Positions 29,436 through 38,931 of a DNA stretch of 64,000 nt are shown here, piece by piece (the stretch's first letter is position 1; every line of letters starts with the position of its first letter). Source of the stretch: Thiorhodococcus drewsii AZ1 (lineage in GTDB: Bacteria; Pseudomonadota; Gammaproteobacteria; Chromatiales; Chromatiaceae); assembly GCF_000224065.1 (NCBI RefSeq), contig NZ_AFWT01000017.1, positions 1 through 64,000 of the forward strand, written 5' to 3'. The position numbers and the translations under genes are program-made. Under the pieces are notes generated by a model that had not been told where the DNA came from, made no database searches, and worked only from the letters and a program-made list of their open reading frames with translations.

Positions 29436-29611
29436 TGAGGGCCGCTCCTTGGTCTGGTTGTGAGGCTTCCACTGATTGTGGAGACATCTTCCTCCCTGAC
29501 GCAACGGGAGCGAGCCGTCTCGTGGGTGCCAATACTCCTAGACTGTGACGGGGTTCACAGATCACTCAAGAAGGGGCCAACAACAGATTCCCGATTTTTG
29601 TAGGTTCGAAT

Positions 29612-29645
29612 GTATTCGCACCTCAGACACTCGAAGTGCGAATAC
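29612..29645. repeat. 10-bp inverted repeat downstream of NAGGN operon
   Basis: GTATTCGCAC (29612-29621) and GTGCGAATAC (29636-29645) are perfect complements with a 14-nt loop. It lies 80 nt after the M42 peptidase stop and 180 nt before the TPR gene, so it could be a terminator of the former or an operator of the latter. Confidence 0.5.
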
Positions 29646-29724
29646 GCCAGTCCCCCTCGACGAGACATGCCTTGATTGACCGTGAGCGCAAAGCGCTGAA
29701 AGACGCTTGAATGAGCGCCTCGAA

Positions 29725-30834
29725 TCAGCCTGGCTGAATCGGAAAACCCGCGCGCGGTCCGATGCCAAAGCGATCGCGGCTGTAGAGCGGAGGACCCTGC
29801 ATATAGACGGAGACCAGACGTGCCAGAGACTCGAGCGCATCCAGATGGATGCGCTCGTATCCGTGCGAGGCATCCACGCCGAAGGTGACCAGAGCGGTAC
29901 GCACGTCGTTGCCCGCCTCCAGCGCGGCCGCGCTGTCCGAGCGGTAGTACTTGAAGACGTCGCGCTGATGCTGAATGGAGAACTCCTGACAGAGCTGGAT
30001 GATGCGATGGGTCAGGTGATAATCGAAAGGGCCACTCTGGTCGGCCATGGCGATGGTGACACCGAACTCGCTGGAGTTCTGCCCAGGCGCGCTGGTGCCG
30101 TTATCGATGGTGAGCATCTCGGCAACGTCCTGATGCAGCGCTGCAGAGGCACCGGATCCGACCTCTTCCGAGATGGTGAAGAGCGGATGACAGTCGACCG
30201 GCAGGTCGAAGCCCTCGCGTATCAGCGCCTCGATCGAGGCGAGGAGCACGGCAGCCCCGGCCTTGTCGTCGAGATGGCGCGAATTGATGAAGCCGGTATC
30301 CGTGATCTCTGGGGTCGGATCGATGGCGAGGAAATCGCCAACATGGACCCCGAGTCGCAGCAGACCCTCCAAGTTTCGCACCTTGGCGTCGATACGGAAC
30401 TCGACGTGATCCCAGCCGCCGGGCTGATTGTCGATCTCTGGCGCGAAGGTATGTCCGGAGGCCTTGAGCGGCAGGATGGTGCCGCGCCATTGACCGTGAT
30501 CGGTGAAGAGCGTGGCGCGCGCGCCCTCGGCGAAGCGCCCGTTCCAGTGACCGACCGGCACCAGCACGAGCCGACCGTTGTCCTTGAGCGACTTGACCAT
30601 GGCCCCGAGCGTATCGATATGGGCGACTACGGCCCGATCCGGCTCCGAGACACGCCCCTTAAGGGTCGCCCGAATGGCCCCGCGCCGGGTGAGCTCGAAG
30701 GGAACGCCGAGACGCTCCAGTTCCTCGCTCACCAGATGCACGACCCGATCGGTATAACCCGACGGGCTCGGGGTGAACAACAATCGGAGCAGGATGTCGA
30801 CCAGATAGTCGGAATCGATTCGAGGTAGTTTCAC
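29725..30834 (-). CDS. NAGGN-system M42-family peptidase
   Basis: Cytoplasmic dizinc aminopeptidase-like protein, 369 aa, the third member of the NAGGN osmolyte cluster; its role there (turnover or processing) is not established. Metal site residues can be read: His in VVAHIDTLG, bridging Asp in SRHLDDKAGA, catalytic Glu pair in ISEEVGSGAS, Asp in LTIDNGTS, and a C-terminal His in DASHGYERIHL. It overlaps the upstream synthase gene by 4 nt, indicating coupling. Confidence 0.9.
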   Translation of the reverse strand: MKLPRIDSDYLVDILLRLLFTPSPSGYTDRVVHLVSEELERLGVPFELTRRGAIRATLKGRVSEPDRAVVAHIDTLGAMVKSLKDNGRLVLVPVGHWNGRFAEGARATLFTDHGQWRGTILPLKASGHTFAPEIDNQPGGWDHVEFRIDAKVRNLEGLLRLGVHVGDFLAIDPTPEITDTGFINSRHLDDKAGAAVLLASIEALIREGFDLPVDCHPLFTISEEVGSGASAALHQDVAEMLTIDNGTSAPGQNSSEFGVTIAMADQSGPFDYHLTHRIIQLCQEFSIQHQRDVFKYYRSDSAAALEAGNDVRTALVTFGVDASHGYERIHLDALESLARLVSVYMQGPPLYSRDRFGIGPRAGFPIQPG

Positions 30835-32579
30835 GTCTCGTCCTCACGGGCGGCCGTCTGAGGGAAAAGCAGATCGACGAAACGCTCCGCCGTCGGCTGC
30901 GGCTCGTGGTTGGCCAGACCGGGCCGCTCATTGGCCTCGATGATGACATAATCCGTCCCACCAACGGAGGGAACGATCATATCCAGTCCAGTCACCGGTA
31001 TATCGATCGCCCGCGCTGCGGCGATGGCCGCCTCGGCCAGACGGGGATGCAACTCTTCGGTCACGTCATGGATGGTGCCCCCGGTGTGCAGGTTGGCCGT
31101 CTTGCGCACCTGCAAGAACTCGCCCTCAGGCAAGAGATCATCCAGATCGTAGCCAGACTGGGTCACGCAGCGTTCGGTCTCCGAATCCATCGGAATCGCA
31201 CTCTCGCCGCCGGTTGCCGACCGGCGACGTCGGCTCTGCGCCTGGATCAGATCCCGAATGCTGTGCTGACCGGTTCCCACGATCTGGGCCGGGCGCCGAA
31301 TCGCGGCGGCCACAACCTGGGAGTCGATCACCACGATCCGCAGATCGTCGCCCTCGACGTATTCCTCCAGAATAACCGTCTCGCACACCCCCTTGGCCGC
31401 GGTGATCGCCTGCTCCAATGTCTCGGCATCGCGCACATCGACACTGATTCCGGCCCCCTGCTCGCCCCGCGCCGGCTTGACCACCAGGCTGCCGAGACGA
31501 GACAGAAAGGCCTCAGCCTGATCGAGCGCCTCGAAACGCGCCTGCTCGGGCACCCGCAACCCGGCATGCCGAAGCAGACGATGGGTGACCGCCTTGTCGT
31601 CGCAGCGGCTCATGGCGACCGCGCTGGTCAACTCGCTCAGACTCTCTCGACAGACGATCCGACGTCCGCCGAGCACCAGGGCGAAATAGCCGGCCGAGGC
31701 ATCGATCACCTCGATTCCGATCCCGCGCCGACGCGCCTCGTTGACGATGATGCTGGCATAGGGATTGAGATCGCCTTCCGGCTGGCGCCCCATGAACAAC
31801 GGCTCGTTGAAGGCGTTCTTGTTCTTGAGCGCGAAGGCCGGGATGCGCTCGAAGCCGAGTTTCTGATAGAGCCGGATCGCATTGGCGTTGTCGTGGATGA
31901 CCGAAAGATCCAGAAACGACCGACCACGCGCGAGGAAGTATTCGATCACCTGGCGCACCAGCGCCTCGCCGATCCCCGGATAGGGGGCCTGCCCATCCAC
32001 CGACAACGCCCAGAGACTGGCACCGTTCTCGGGATCTTCGAAGGCGGCGGCGTGGTCGACACCGGTCACCACGCCCAATAACGAGCCGTCCTGATCGTCC
32101 TCGGCGACCCAGTAGGTCAACACCTTCGAGGTTCGGTTACCCCAGATGAAGTCGGCCCCGGGCGGCACCATCCCACGCGCGATATAGAGACGTTGGATCG
32201 CCTCGGCGTCGGAACGGCTGTTGAGCAGACGGATCTGAAATCCCTTGGGACGGCGCTGACAGGACTGATAGCGCTCCAGCCAAAGACGGAAGGTATGGGA
32301 GGGATCGAGAAAGAGATCCTGCGGCGCGTAGGACAGCACCACATGCGGATCGCTCAGATAGAGCGCGACGTCCCGCTTGCCCGGACGCTCGTCCTGGAGC
32401 GCCGCAGCCAAAACCATGGGGTCCGTGAAGGTCTGCCCGAACAAGAGGCGCCCCCAGCCGCAATCGACCGTCGCGGACTCGCCCAACTCCTGATCGGCGC
32501 GTGGCCGCCGGTCCCAGTTCTTCACCGATGGGGCACGGCTGCGCTCGAGACGGTGATGGATGCGGTCTTTGGTATTCAT
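30831..32579 (-). CDS. ngg: N-acetylglutaminylglutamine synthetase (GNAT + ATP-grasp)
   Basis: Bifunctional enzyme making N-acetylglutaminylglutamine, precursor of the compatible solute NAGGN. 582 aa from the ATG at 32579; a longer frame upstream overlaps asnO and is not used. The first half is an acetyltransferase (LSVDGQAPYPGIGEALVRQVIEY, LYQKLGFER). The second is an ATP-grasp ligase (VVKPARGEQGAGISVDV, ILEEYVEGDDLRIVVID, GLDMIVPSV ... IIEANERPGL). It is placed 49 nt after the amidotransferase gene, with the M42 peptidase after it, the order known from Pseudomonas and Sinorhizobium NAGGN loci. Confidence 0.92.
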   Translation of the reverse strand: MNTKDRIHHRLERSRAPSVKNWDRRPRADQELGESATVDCGWGRLLFGQTFTDPMVLAAALQDERPGKRDVALYLSDPHVVLSYAPQDLFLDPSHTFRLWLERYQSCQRRPKGFQIRLLNSRSDAEAIQRLYIARGMVPPGADFIWGNRTSKVLTYWVAEDDQDGSLLGVVTGVDHAAAFEDPENGASLWALSVDGQAPYPGIGEALVRQVIEYFLARGRSFLDLSVIHDNANAIRLYQKLGFERIPAFALKNKNAFNEPLFMGRQPEGDLNPYASIIVNEARRRGIGIEVIDASAGYFALVLGGRRIVCRESLSELTSAVAMSRCDDKAVTHRLLRHAGLRVPEQARFEALDQAEAFLSRLGSLVVKPARGEQGAGISVDVRDAETLEQAITAAKGVCETVILEEYVEGDDLRIVVIDSQVVAAAIRRPAQIVGTGQHSIRDLIQAQSRRRRSATGGESAIPMDSETERCVTQSGYDLDDLLPEGEFLQVRKTANLHTGGTIHDVTEELHPRLAEAAIAAARAIDIPVTGLDMIVPSVGGTDYVIIEANERPGLANHEPQPTAERFVDLLFPQTAAREDET

Positions 32580-32628
32580 CGTCGCATGTCCTGTATCACT
32601 CGCGTTGGTCGGACGAGGTATCGAGCCC

Positions 32629-34404
32629 TTAGATCCCATGTTCCTGCAACCACATCTCCAGCAGAGCAACCTGCCACAACTTGGATCCGCGTAACGGAGT
32701 GATATGGTCATCCGGCGCCGCCAGCAACTCCTCGACATAGGCCGATTGGAAGAGTCCACGCTCGCGGGCACGACTCGAATGAACCAGATCCGCGACGGTT
32801 TCCAATACCTTACCACGCAGGTATTTCAGCGCCGGGACAGGGAAATAGCCCTTGGGACGATCGATGACCGAGCTCGGGATGATGCGACGACCCACGGCCT
32901 TGAGCACGCCCTTGCCATCGTCGCAGAGCTTGAAACGATCGGGCATGCGCGCGGCCAACTCGACCAGCTCATGGTCCAGGAAGGGCACCCGCGCCTCCAG
33001 TCCCCAGGCCATGGTCATGTTGTCCACCCGCTTGACCGGATCGTCGACCAGCATGATGCCCTGATCCATCCGCAACGCCTTGTCGACCGGAGCCTCGGCC
33101 CCGGCGCGCGCGAACTGCGCGGCGATGAAGGCGCGGCTGTAGTCGTCGCCGTAGAAGCGCGGGTCGACCGCACGCCGATAGTCCTCGTGGGAGCGATCGC
33201 AGAAGGCGCGGGCATAATCGGCCTCCGGATCCTGACTGCCGACCATCGGCGGATACCAGTGGTAACCGGCGAACACCTCGTCGGCCCCCTGCCCGCTCTG
33301 GACCACCTTGACGTGCTTGGAAACCTCCTCGGACAGGAGATAGAAGCCGATGACATCGTGACTCACCATGGGCTCGGCCATGGCGCGCACGCAGTTGGGC
33401 AACTCGGGCAGCAGACGCGAGGCCGAGTCCACGCGGATCTTGTGATGACGCGTGCCATAGTGTGCCGCGATGATGTCCGAATATTGGAACTCGTCGCCGA
33501 CCTCTGCACCCACGGTCTCGAAACCGACCGAAAAGGTGTTCAACCCAGTCTGCCCCTGTTCGGCGAGCAGACCGACGATGAGACTGGAGTCCAAACCGCC
33601 CGAGAGCAGCACGCCGACGTCCACGTCCGCAACCAGACGCCGCCTCACCGCCGTGCGCAGCGCATCCAGCACCCGTTCCTGCCAGTCCTCGAACGAGAGT
33701 CCACGCTCCTCGGCCGGGGTTTCGAAGCGCGGATCCCAATAGAGCCGATCGCTCGAACGTCCATTGGGCTCGATGGTGCGAATGGTCGCTGGGGGAAGCT
33801 TGCGCACACCGCTCAGGATGGTGTGGGGAGCCGGCACGACGGCATGGAAATGCATGTAATGATGCAAGGCGACCGGGTCGATGTCGGTCGAGATCCCCCC
33901 GCCCGCCAGCAGGGCCGGAAGGGTCGAGGCGAAACGCAGTCCGCCGGACACCTCGGCATAGTAGAGCGGCTTGATGCCGAGCCGGTCGCGGACCAGGGTC
34001 AGACGCCCCGAGTCGCGCTCGGCGACGGCGAAGGCGAACATGCCGTGAAAGCGATCGACACAGGCGGAGCCCCAGGCGTGAAAGGCTTTGAGCACCACCT
34101 CGGTGTCGCCCTGGGAGAAGAAGCGATAGCCCCGCCCCTCAAGCTCGGCGCGCAACTCCTTATAGTTATAGATGCAGCCATTGAAGGCAACCGAGAGTCC
34201 CAGCGCGCTGTCGACCATGGGCTGGGCCGCATGATTGCTCAGGTCGATGATCGACAGACGCCGGTGCGCCAGCGCGATGCCGCCCTGCTGCCAGATTCCG
34301 TGTCCGTCGGGTCCCCTGGGCGTCATGGTCGCGTTCATGGCACTCAGGGCACCGAGGTCAACCGGATTGTCATCGAAGCGGATCTCACCGCAAAAACCGC
34401 ACAT
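32629..34404 (-). CDS. asnO: N-acetylglutaminylglutamine amidotransferase (AsnB-like)
   Basis: Converts the C-terminal carboxylate of N-acetylglutaminylglutamine to the amide using glutamine, the last step of NAGGN synthesis. 591 aa: Ntn glutaminase domain with nucleophile Cys2 (MCGFCGEIRF), TPRGPDGHG, and RLSIIDLS; then a synthetase domain with the PP-loop VLLSGGLDSSL (about residue 270). A strong AAGGAG lies before the ATG at 34404. First gene of the three-gene operon, which in other bacteria is induced by osmotic stress; the long upstream region probably holds that control. Confidence 0.93.
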   Translation of the reverse strand: MCGFCGEIRFDDNPVDLGALSAMNATMTPRGPDGHGIWQQGGIALAHRRLSIIDLSNHAAQPMVDSALGLSVAFNGCIYNYKELRAELEGRGYRFFSQGDTEVVLKAFHAWGSACVDRFHGMFAFAVAERDSGRLTLVRDRLGIKPLYYAEVSGGLRFASTLPALLAGGGISTDIDPVALHHYMHFHAVVPAPHTILSGVRKLPPATIRTIEPNGRSSDRLYWDPRFETPAEERGLSFEDWQERVLDALRTAVRRRLVADVDVGVLLSGGLDSSLIVGLLAEQGQTGLNTFSVGFETVGAEVGDEFQYSDIIAAHYGTRHHKIRVDSASRLLPELPNCVRAMAEPMVSHDVIGFYLLSEEVSKHVKVVQSGQGADEVFAGYHWYPPMVGSQDPEADYARAFCDRSHEDYRRAVDPRFYGDDYSRAFIAAQFARAGAEAPVDKALRMDQGIMLVDDPVKRVDNMTMAWGLEARVPFLDHELVELAARMPDRFKLCDDGKGVLKAVGRRIIPSSVIDRPKGYFPVPALKYLRGKVLETVADLVHSSRARERGLFQSAYVEELLAAPDDHITPLRGSKLWQVALLEMWLQEHGI

Positions 34405-35119
34405 GGCTGTTGCTCCTTCTTGGAATGGGTCGCGCGGTCCCCTTCCTGGACCGATGCGACTCGGGGTCGCGAAATCGCGAATTCCCAATCCCTCCGCTTA
34501 CGACGACGTCAAACCGCCGAGAACGGCGATGCATCCCTGCATCGCGGAAGGCGCCGCAGCTCGCGGGCTTCCAATTGGGATCGGAGGAAGAGGTGGGCGG
34601 ACGACGCCTTTCACGGCAACCAATCGGTGTAAGACCGAAAGCGGGTTGACGGCCAATCATCGACACGCCAAACCGAACCGACCTGGAACCGAAGGGATCC
34701 GGATGGCACGGGCTCGAAAACCCGAATCGAAAATTCGGACCATGCCGCAACCGAGGTGGGGGACGCGACAAACGAGGGAGATGGCTGGATCGATCGGCTG
34801 ACAACGCAAGGCCTTTCGTCCGCAGTTCAAAATTTCGCTAGATATTTTCTATACATACTAACCGACCCAACCCCAGGGGTCCAGAAAACATCGAACGACG
34901 GGGACAGTGACAGCCCCCGAATGCAGGCCCGTCAACTGGTCGCGCGAGCGATTGAAAAGCGGCGACGTCGAACAATTTCAAAAGGATTCGTAACAATCGA
35001 CGGCCCTAGAGTCCGACCTAAAGCGCCGCTGTCGGCAAGGGCCATGCGACCATCAACCCGCCAGAGCCCAACCGAACGAACACAGAAAGAAAACGGCAAC
35101 CGATCCACCCGGATGGCGA
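34405..35119. other. 715-nt intergenic region upstream of NAGGN operon
   Basis: Between asnO and the Met-rich membrane protein gene, both on the minus strand. I see no gene with coding character and no tRNA. An AT-rich island at about 34828-34865 (AAAATTTCGCTAGATATTTTC) stands out against the GC-rich background and is the likeliest promoter zone of the osmolyte operon, which would then have a leader of more than 400 nt. Confidence 0.45.
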
Positions 35120-35647
35120 CTATTGGCCAGGCAACCAGTTGTAGGGCATCATCCAATGCATATCGCGCCCCATAGATCCGGTGTCGTAGGACATCTTCTG
35201 GACCGCCGGAGTCATCGTGGACATGATTCCGACGCTGTGAGTCATACGATCGACCGCCGTCGACATGCGCCCCACGTCGGCCGACATCGCGTCGACCTTG
35301 GCGGTCATCCGGCGTATATCGGCCCCCATGGAATCCATGGTCGCCATCACCGTCGACATGGTCTCGATGTGTGCCCGCATGGCCGTCATGTCGGAACGCA
35401 TCGTCTTCATCGACAGATTCATGTCGTGCATGTCATCGCTCATGGAGACGACCAAGCCGCCGATGTTGGCACCGGCCGCAACCACGCCGATTCCCAGTAT
35501 GGCCACGATCGTATAAACAAGCCTGCGATCGCGCTGATTGTCCTTTTGGACCTCTTCCACCAACTGGCCAAGCGCCTGCGCGATCGCCGCCGCGCTGTTG
35601 TCTTGGCCTGAATGCTCCGTTTGCCCCTCGGAATTCCCATTCGTCAT
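35120..35647 (-). CDS. Met-rich coiled-coil membrane protein, unknown
   Basis: 175 aa. A charged N-terminal cytoplasmic part (about 1-42) leads into one membrane helix (LVYTIVAILGIGVVAAGANIGGLVV), then a long helix in which Met recurs every 3-4 residues: DDMHDMNLSMKTM, MATMDSMGADIRRM, MSADVGRMSTAVDRM. It ends MGRDMHWMMPYNWLPGQ. The pattern is a coiled coil whose core is largely Met. I do not recognise a family. It may form a trimeric stalk in the periplasm; the many Met residues could bind Cu or Ag or scavenge oxidants, but that is speculation. Confidence 0.75.
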   Translation of the reverse strand: MTNGNSEGQTEHSGQDNSAAAIAQALGQLVEEVQKDNQRDRRLVYTIVAILGIGVVAAGANIGGLVVSMSDDMHDMNLSMKTMRSDMTAMRAHIETMSTVMATMDSMGADIRRMTAKVDAMSADVGRMSTAVDRMTHSVGIMSTMTPAVQKMSYDTGSMGRDMHWMMPYNWLPGQ

Positions 35648-35793
35648 CGGTCGATCCTCTCGGTCATTGTCGAGTCACCCAAACGATGCCCGCGCGGTAC
35701 GCGTTCCAATCGCGGTCATCAGCATAGACCAAGCCCCATGATTGTCGAATGTTCGACGAACGCCCCGGTAGACGCCCGTCGAAAACATCGCGA

Positions 35794-38562
35794 TCAGTCC
35801 GACTTCAGCGCCGCGTGCGCCGCCGCCAAACGGGCCACCGGCACGCGCGGCCCGGAGCAGCTCACATAGTCGAGCCCGATCTGGTGGCAGAAGGCGATCG
35901 AAGAGGGATGACCGCCGTGCTCGCCGCAGATACCGACATGCAGGCCAGGCTTCACCGCACGCCCCCACTCGACCGCGAGCCTCATCAGCTTGCCGACACC
36001 CTTGACGTCCAGCACCTCGAAGGGGTTGTCCTGAAGGATGCCGGACTGGTTGTAGAGCGGCAGAAACTTGTTCTCTGCATCCTCGCGCGAGAAGGAGAAG
36101 GTCGCCTGGGTCAGATCGTTGGTGCCGAAGGAGAAGAACTCGGCCTCCTCGGCCAGCGAGTCGGCGCGCATACAGGCGCGGACCACCTCGATCATGGTGC
36201 CGAATTTGTACGGCACCGGCTTACCGAATTTCTCGGCCACCTCAGTATGAATGGAGTCGACGAACGCCTTGACCTTGCGCAGCTCCTGCGCCGTGCAGAC
36301 CTGAGGTACCTTGATCTGGGGATGGACCTCGATCCCCGCCTTGGCACACTCGGCGGCGGCCTCCAGGATCGCGCGCACCTGCATCTGGTAGATCTCGGGA
36401 AAGGTCATGCCCAGACGCACGCCCCGATGCCCCAGCATGGGATTGGTTTCGTAGAGCGCCCGCACCTTTTTGAGCATGGCCTCCTTCTTGGCGATCGCCT
36501 CCTCGACGACCGACGGATCCACCATGCGCCGAGCGGTCTCGATCTCGTGGCGCAGACCCTCGGTGGCATGCAACAGCCCCATGGCCCCGGCGAGCACGCT
36601 TACGCCTCGCGCGTTCTGCGCCAGCACCCGCAACTCGGACAGCTCGCGTTCCAAGACATGCTCATCGGGCAGGAACTCGTGGATCGGCGGATCGAGCAGA
36701 CGGATCGTCACCGGATTCGGCGACATCACCTCGAACAGATCGCGGAAGTCGTTGCGCTGCAAAGGCAGCAGCCTGTCGAGCGCCTCCTGACGCTGCTCGG
36801 GCGTCTCGGCCACGATCATCTCGATGACGATCGGCAGCCGTTCGACGTCGTTGAACATGCGCTCGGTACGCGCCAGACCGATCCCGACCGCGCCATAGCG
36901 ACGCGCCCGACGGGCATCGACGGGGGTATCGGCATTGGCCATGACCTTGAGCCGCGCCATTTCGTCGGCCCAATCGAGCAGGATATTGAGTTCCGGGGTG
37001 AAATCCGGCTCGACCATGGGGATGGCGCCCAAATACACCTTGCCGGAGGTGCCGTCGATGGTGATGACGTCGCCCTCCTTGAAGCTGGTGAGGCCGACCC
37101 GCGCCTCGCGCCGGTTGACGTCCACGCCGATGCTCTCGGCCCCGGCCACGCAGGGCTTACCCATGCCGCGCGCCACGACCGCCGCGTGCGACGTCTTGCC
37201 GCCGCGCGAGGTCAAGATACCCTCGGCGGCGAAAAAGCCGTGGATGTCCTCCGGCTTGGTTTCCTCGCGAACCAAAATGACCTTGTGGCCTTGCTCCGTG
37301 CCGAGCTGCTCGGCGCGATCGGCGTCGAAAACGGCGATGCCGGAGGCCGCGCCAGGCGACGCGGGTAGCCCTTGAGCCACGGACTCGACCTTGACGCTCG
37401 GATCCAGACGCGGGAAGAGCATCTGCTCCAACGACTCGGGCGCGATCCGCAGCAAGGCCTGCTCCTTGGAGATCAAACCCTCGCGTTCCATCTCGACCGA
37501 GGCGCGCACCATGGCGACGGTGTTCATCTTGCCGTTGCGGGTCTGCAAACAATAGAGCTGGCCGCGCTCGATGGTGAACTCAAAGTCCTGGACCTCGCGA
37601 TAGTGCCCCTCCAACTTGTCGCGTAGCCTATCGAGCTGCTCGGCCAGATCGGGCATCTCGACCTTAAGCCGATCGATCGGCTTGGGCGTGCGGATGCCGG
37701 CCACCACGTCCTCGCCCTGGGCGTTGATCAGATACTCGCCATAGAGCTTGTTCTCGCCCGTCGCCGGGTTGCGGGTGAACCCCACGCCGGTGGCCGAATC
37801 GTCGCCTCGATTGCCGAAGACCATGGTGACCACGTTGACCGCCGTGCCATTGGCCATGTCCGGCGTGATATGGAACTGCTTGCGGTAGTCGACCGCGCGC
37901 CGGCCCGACCAGGAACCGAACACCGCCTTGATGGCGATCTCCAGTTGGCGGTAAGGATCCGAGGGGAACGGATGCCCGGTCGCCTCCTCGACCACGACGA
38001 GGAAGCGCTCGCTGACCTCCTTGAGGTCGGCGGCGGAGAGGTCGACATCCTGCTTGGCATGGGCCGCAGCCTTGATCGCCTCGAACTCCGTGTCGAATGC
38101 CTCATCCGGCACGCCCAGCGCGACCTTGCCGAAGAGCTGGATGAAACGCCGATAGGCGTCGTAGCCGAAACGCGCATCACCGGTAGCGGCGATCACGCCC
38201 TGCAGGGTTTCGGCATTCAGACCCAGATTCAGAATGGTGTCCATCATCCCGGGCATCGACATGGCGGAGCCCGAGCGCACCGAGACCAGCAAGGGGTTTT
38301 CGGGATCGCCAAACCCCTTGCCGGTCTTCTCTTCAAGCACACGCATGTGCGCCCGAACGTCATCGATCAGACCCGCCGGCAACGCGTGGTCGCTGGTGTC
38401 CAAATACTCAAGACACGCCTCGGTGGAAATCACGAACCCGGGCGGCACATTCAAGCCAATCTGCGTCATCTCGCACAGATTGGCACCCTTGCCTCCCAAC
38501 AGCTGCTTGTTCTTGCCATCCCCCTCATCGAAGGCAAAGACGTATTTTTTGGTATTGTCCAT
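35794..38562 (-). CDS. ppdK: Pyruvate, phosphate dikinase
   Basis: Interconverts pyruvate, ATP and phosphate with PEP, AMP and PPi; in phototrophic sulfur bacteria it supplies PEP for carbon fixation and gluconeogenesis. 922 aa, slightly above the usual 880-900. The N-terminal ATP-grasp domain starts YVFAFDEGDGKNKQLLGGKGANL. The phosphohistidine is in GGKTSHAAVVARGMGKPCVAG at about residue 460. The PEP/pyruvate barrel has the catalytic Cys in CGEHGGHP near the C-terminus. No PPDK regulatory kinase gene (DUF299) is adjacent. Confidence 0.96.
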   Translation of the reverse strand: MDNTKKYVFAFDEGDGKNKQLLGGKGANLCEMTQIGLNVPPGFVISTEACLEYLDTSDHALPAGLIDDVRAHMRVLEEKTGKGFGDPENPLLVSVRSGSAMSMPGMMDTILNLGLNAETLQGVIAATGDARFGYDAYRRFIQLFGKVALGVPDEAFDTEFEAIKAAAHAKQDVDLSAADLKEVSERFLVVVEEATGHPFPSDPYRQLEIAIKAVFGSWSGRRAVDYRKQFHITPDMANGTAVNVVTMVFGNRGDDSATGVGFTRNPATGENKLYGEYLINAQGEDVVAGIRTPKPIDRLKVEMPDLAEQLDRLRDKLEGHYREVQDFEFTIERGQLYCLQTRNGKMNTVAMVRASVEMEREGLISKEQALLRIAPESLEQMLFPRLDPSVKVESVAQGLPASPGAASGIAVFDADRAEQLGTEQGHKVILVREETKPEDIHGFFAAEGILTSRGGKTSHAAVVARGMGKPCVAGAESIGVDVNRREARVGLTSFKEGDVITIDGTSGKVYLGAIPMVEPDFTPELNILLDWADEMARLKVMANADTPVDARRARRYGAVGIGLARTERMFNDVERLPIVIEMIVAETPEQRQEALDRLLPLQRNDFRDLFEVMSPNPVTIRLLDPPIHEFLPDEHVLERELSELRVLAQNARGVSVLAGAMGLLHATEGLRHEIETARRMVDPSVVEEAIAKKEAMLKKVRALYETNPMLGHRGVRLGMTFPEIYQMQVRAILEAAAECAKAGIEVHPQIKVPQVCTAQELRKVKAFVDSIHTEVAEKFGKPVPYKFGTMIEVVRACMRADSLAEEAEFFSFGTNDLTQATFSFSREDAENKFLPLYNQSGILQDNPFEVLDVKGVGKLMRLAVEWGRAVKPGLHVGICGEHGGHPSSIAFCHQIGLDYVSCSGPRVPVARLAAAHAALKSD

Positions 38563-38931
38563 GATTCGAACTCAGCCTCTCTCATCGTTGTAATTGACGG
38601 GAAATCGAGCCACCTCCCGCGCCGCGCCAAGGAGGATCCAACAGGAGCCATTCTGGCAAACCTTGCGCCGAATCGTATCCCGAATAGGCCGCCTTGTTGC
38701 TCCCGCTCTTGACCGAGGTCGATCGGGGATATTCAGCACAGCACCCTGGGCACCAGATGCTGCGGGACCAATGCTCGCCTCCAGGAAGGGTTGGCGGAAG
38801 CACCGCACGCACTGTCGCCGCCATCCCGATACCGAAGGCCGGTGCCCAGCCAGACCGGGTGGTATGAGCATCGACAGAAATCGCCTTATACTCGGATGTT
38901 TTTCACGCGCCTGACCACGAGCCCGAGCACC
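38563..38931. other. Divergent promoter region of ppdK and valS
   Basis: 369 nt with no gene I can support. A TATACT at 38887-38892, 40 nt before the valS ATG, is a candidate -10 box but lacks a clear -35 partner. No T-box-like structure was recognised. Confidence 0.4.

Noticed and set aside
32704-34632. 642-codon plus-strand frame opposite asnO
   Set aside because: Antisense of a strongly supported gene; the residue bias follows from GC-rich codons.
38570-38585. tRNA T-arm (gagttcgaatc on the minus strand)
   Set aside because: No acceptor stem or anticodon arm can be formed around it; it is the leader of ppdK. No tRNA was found in any other gap.
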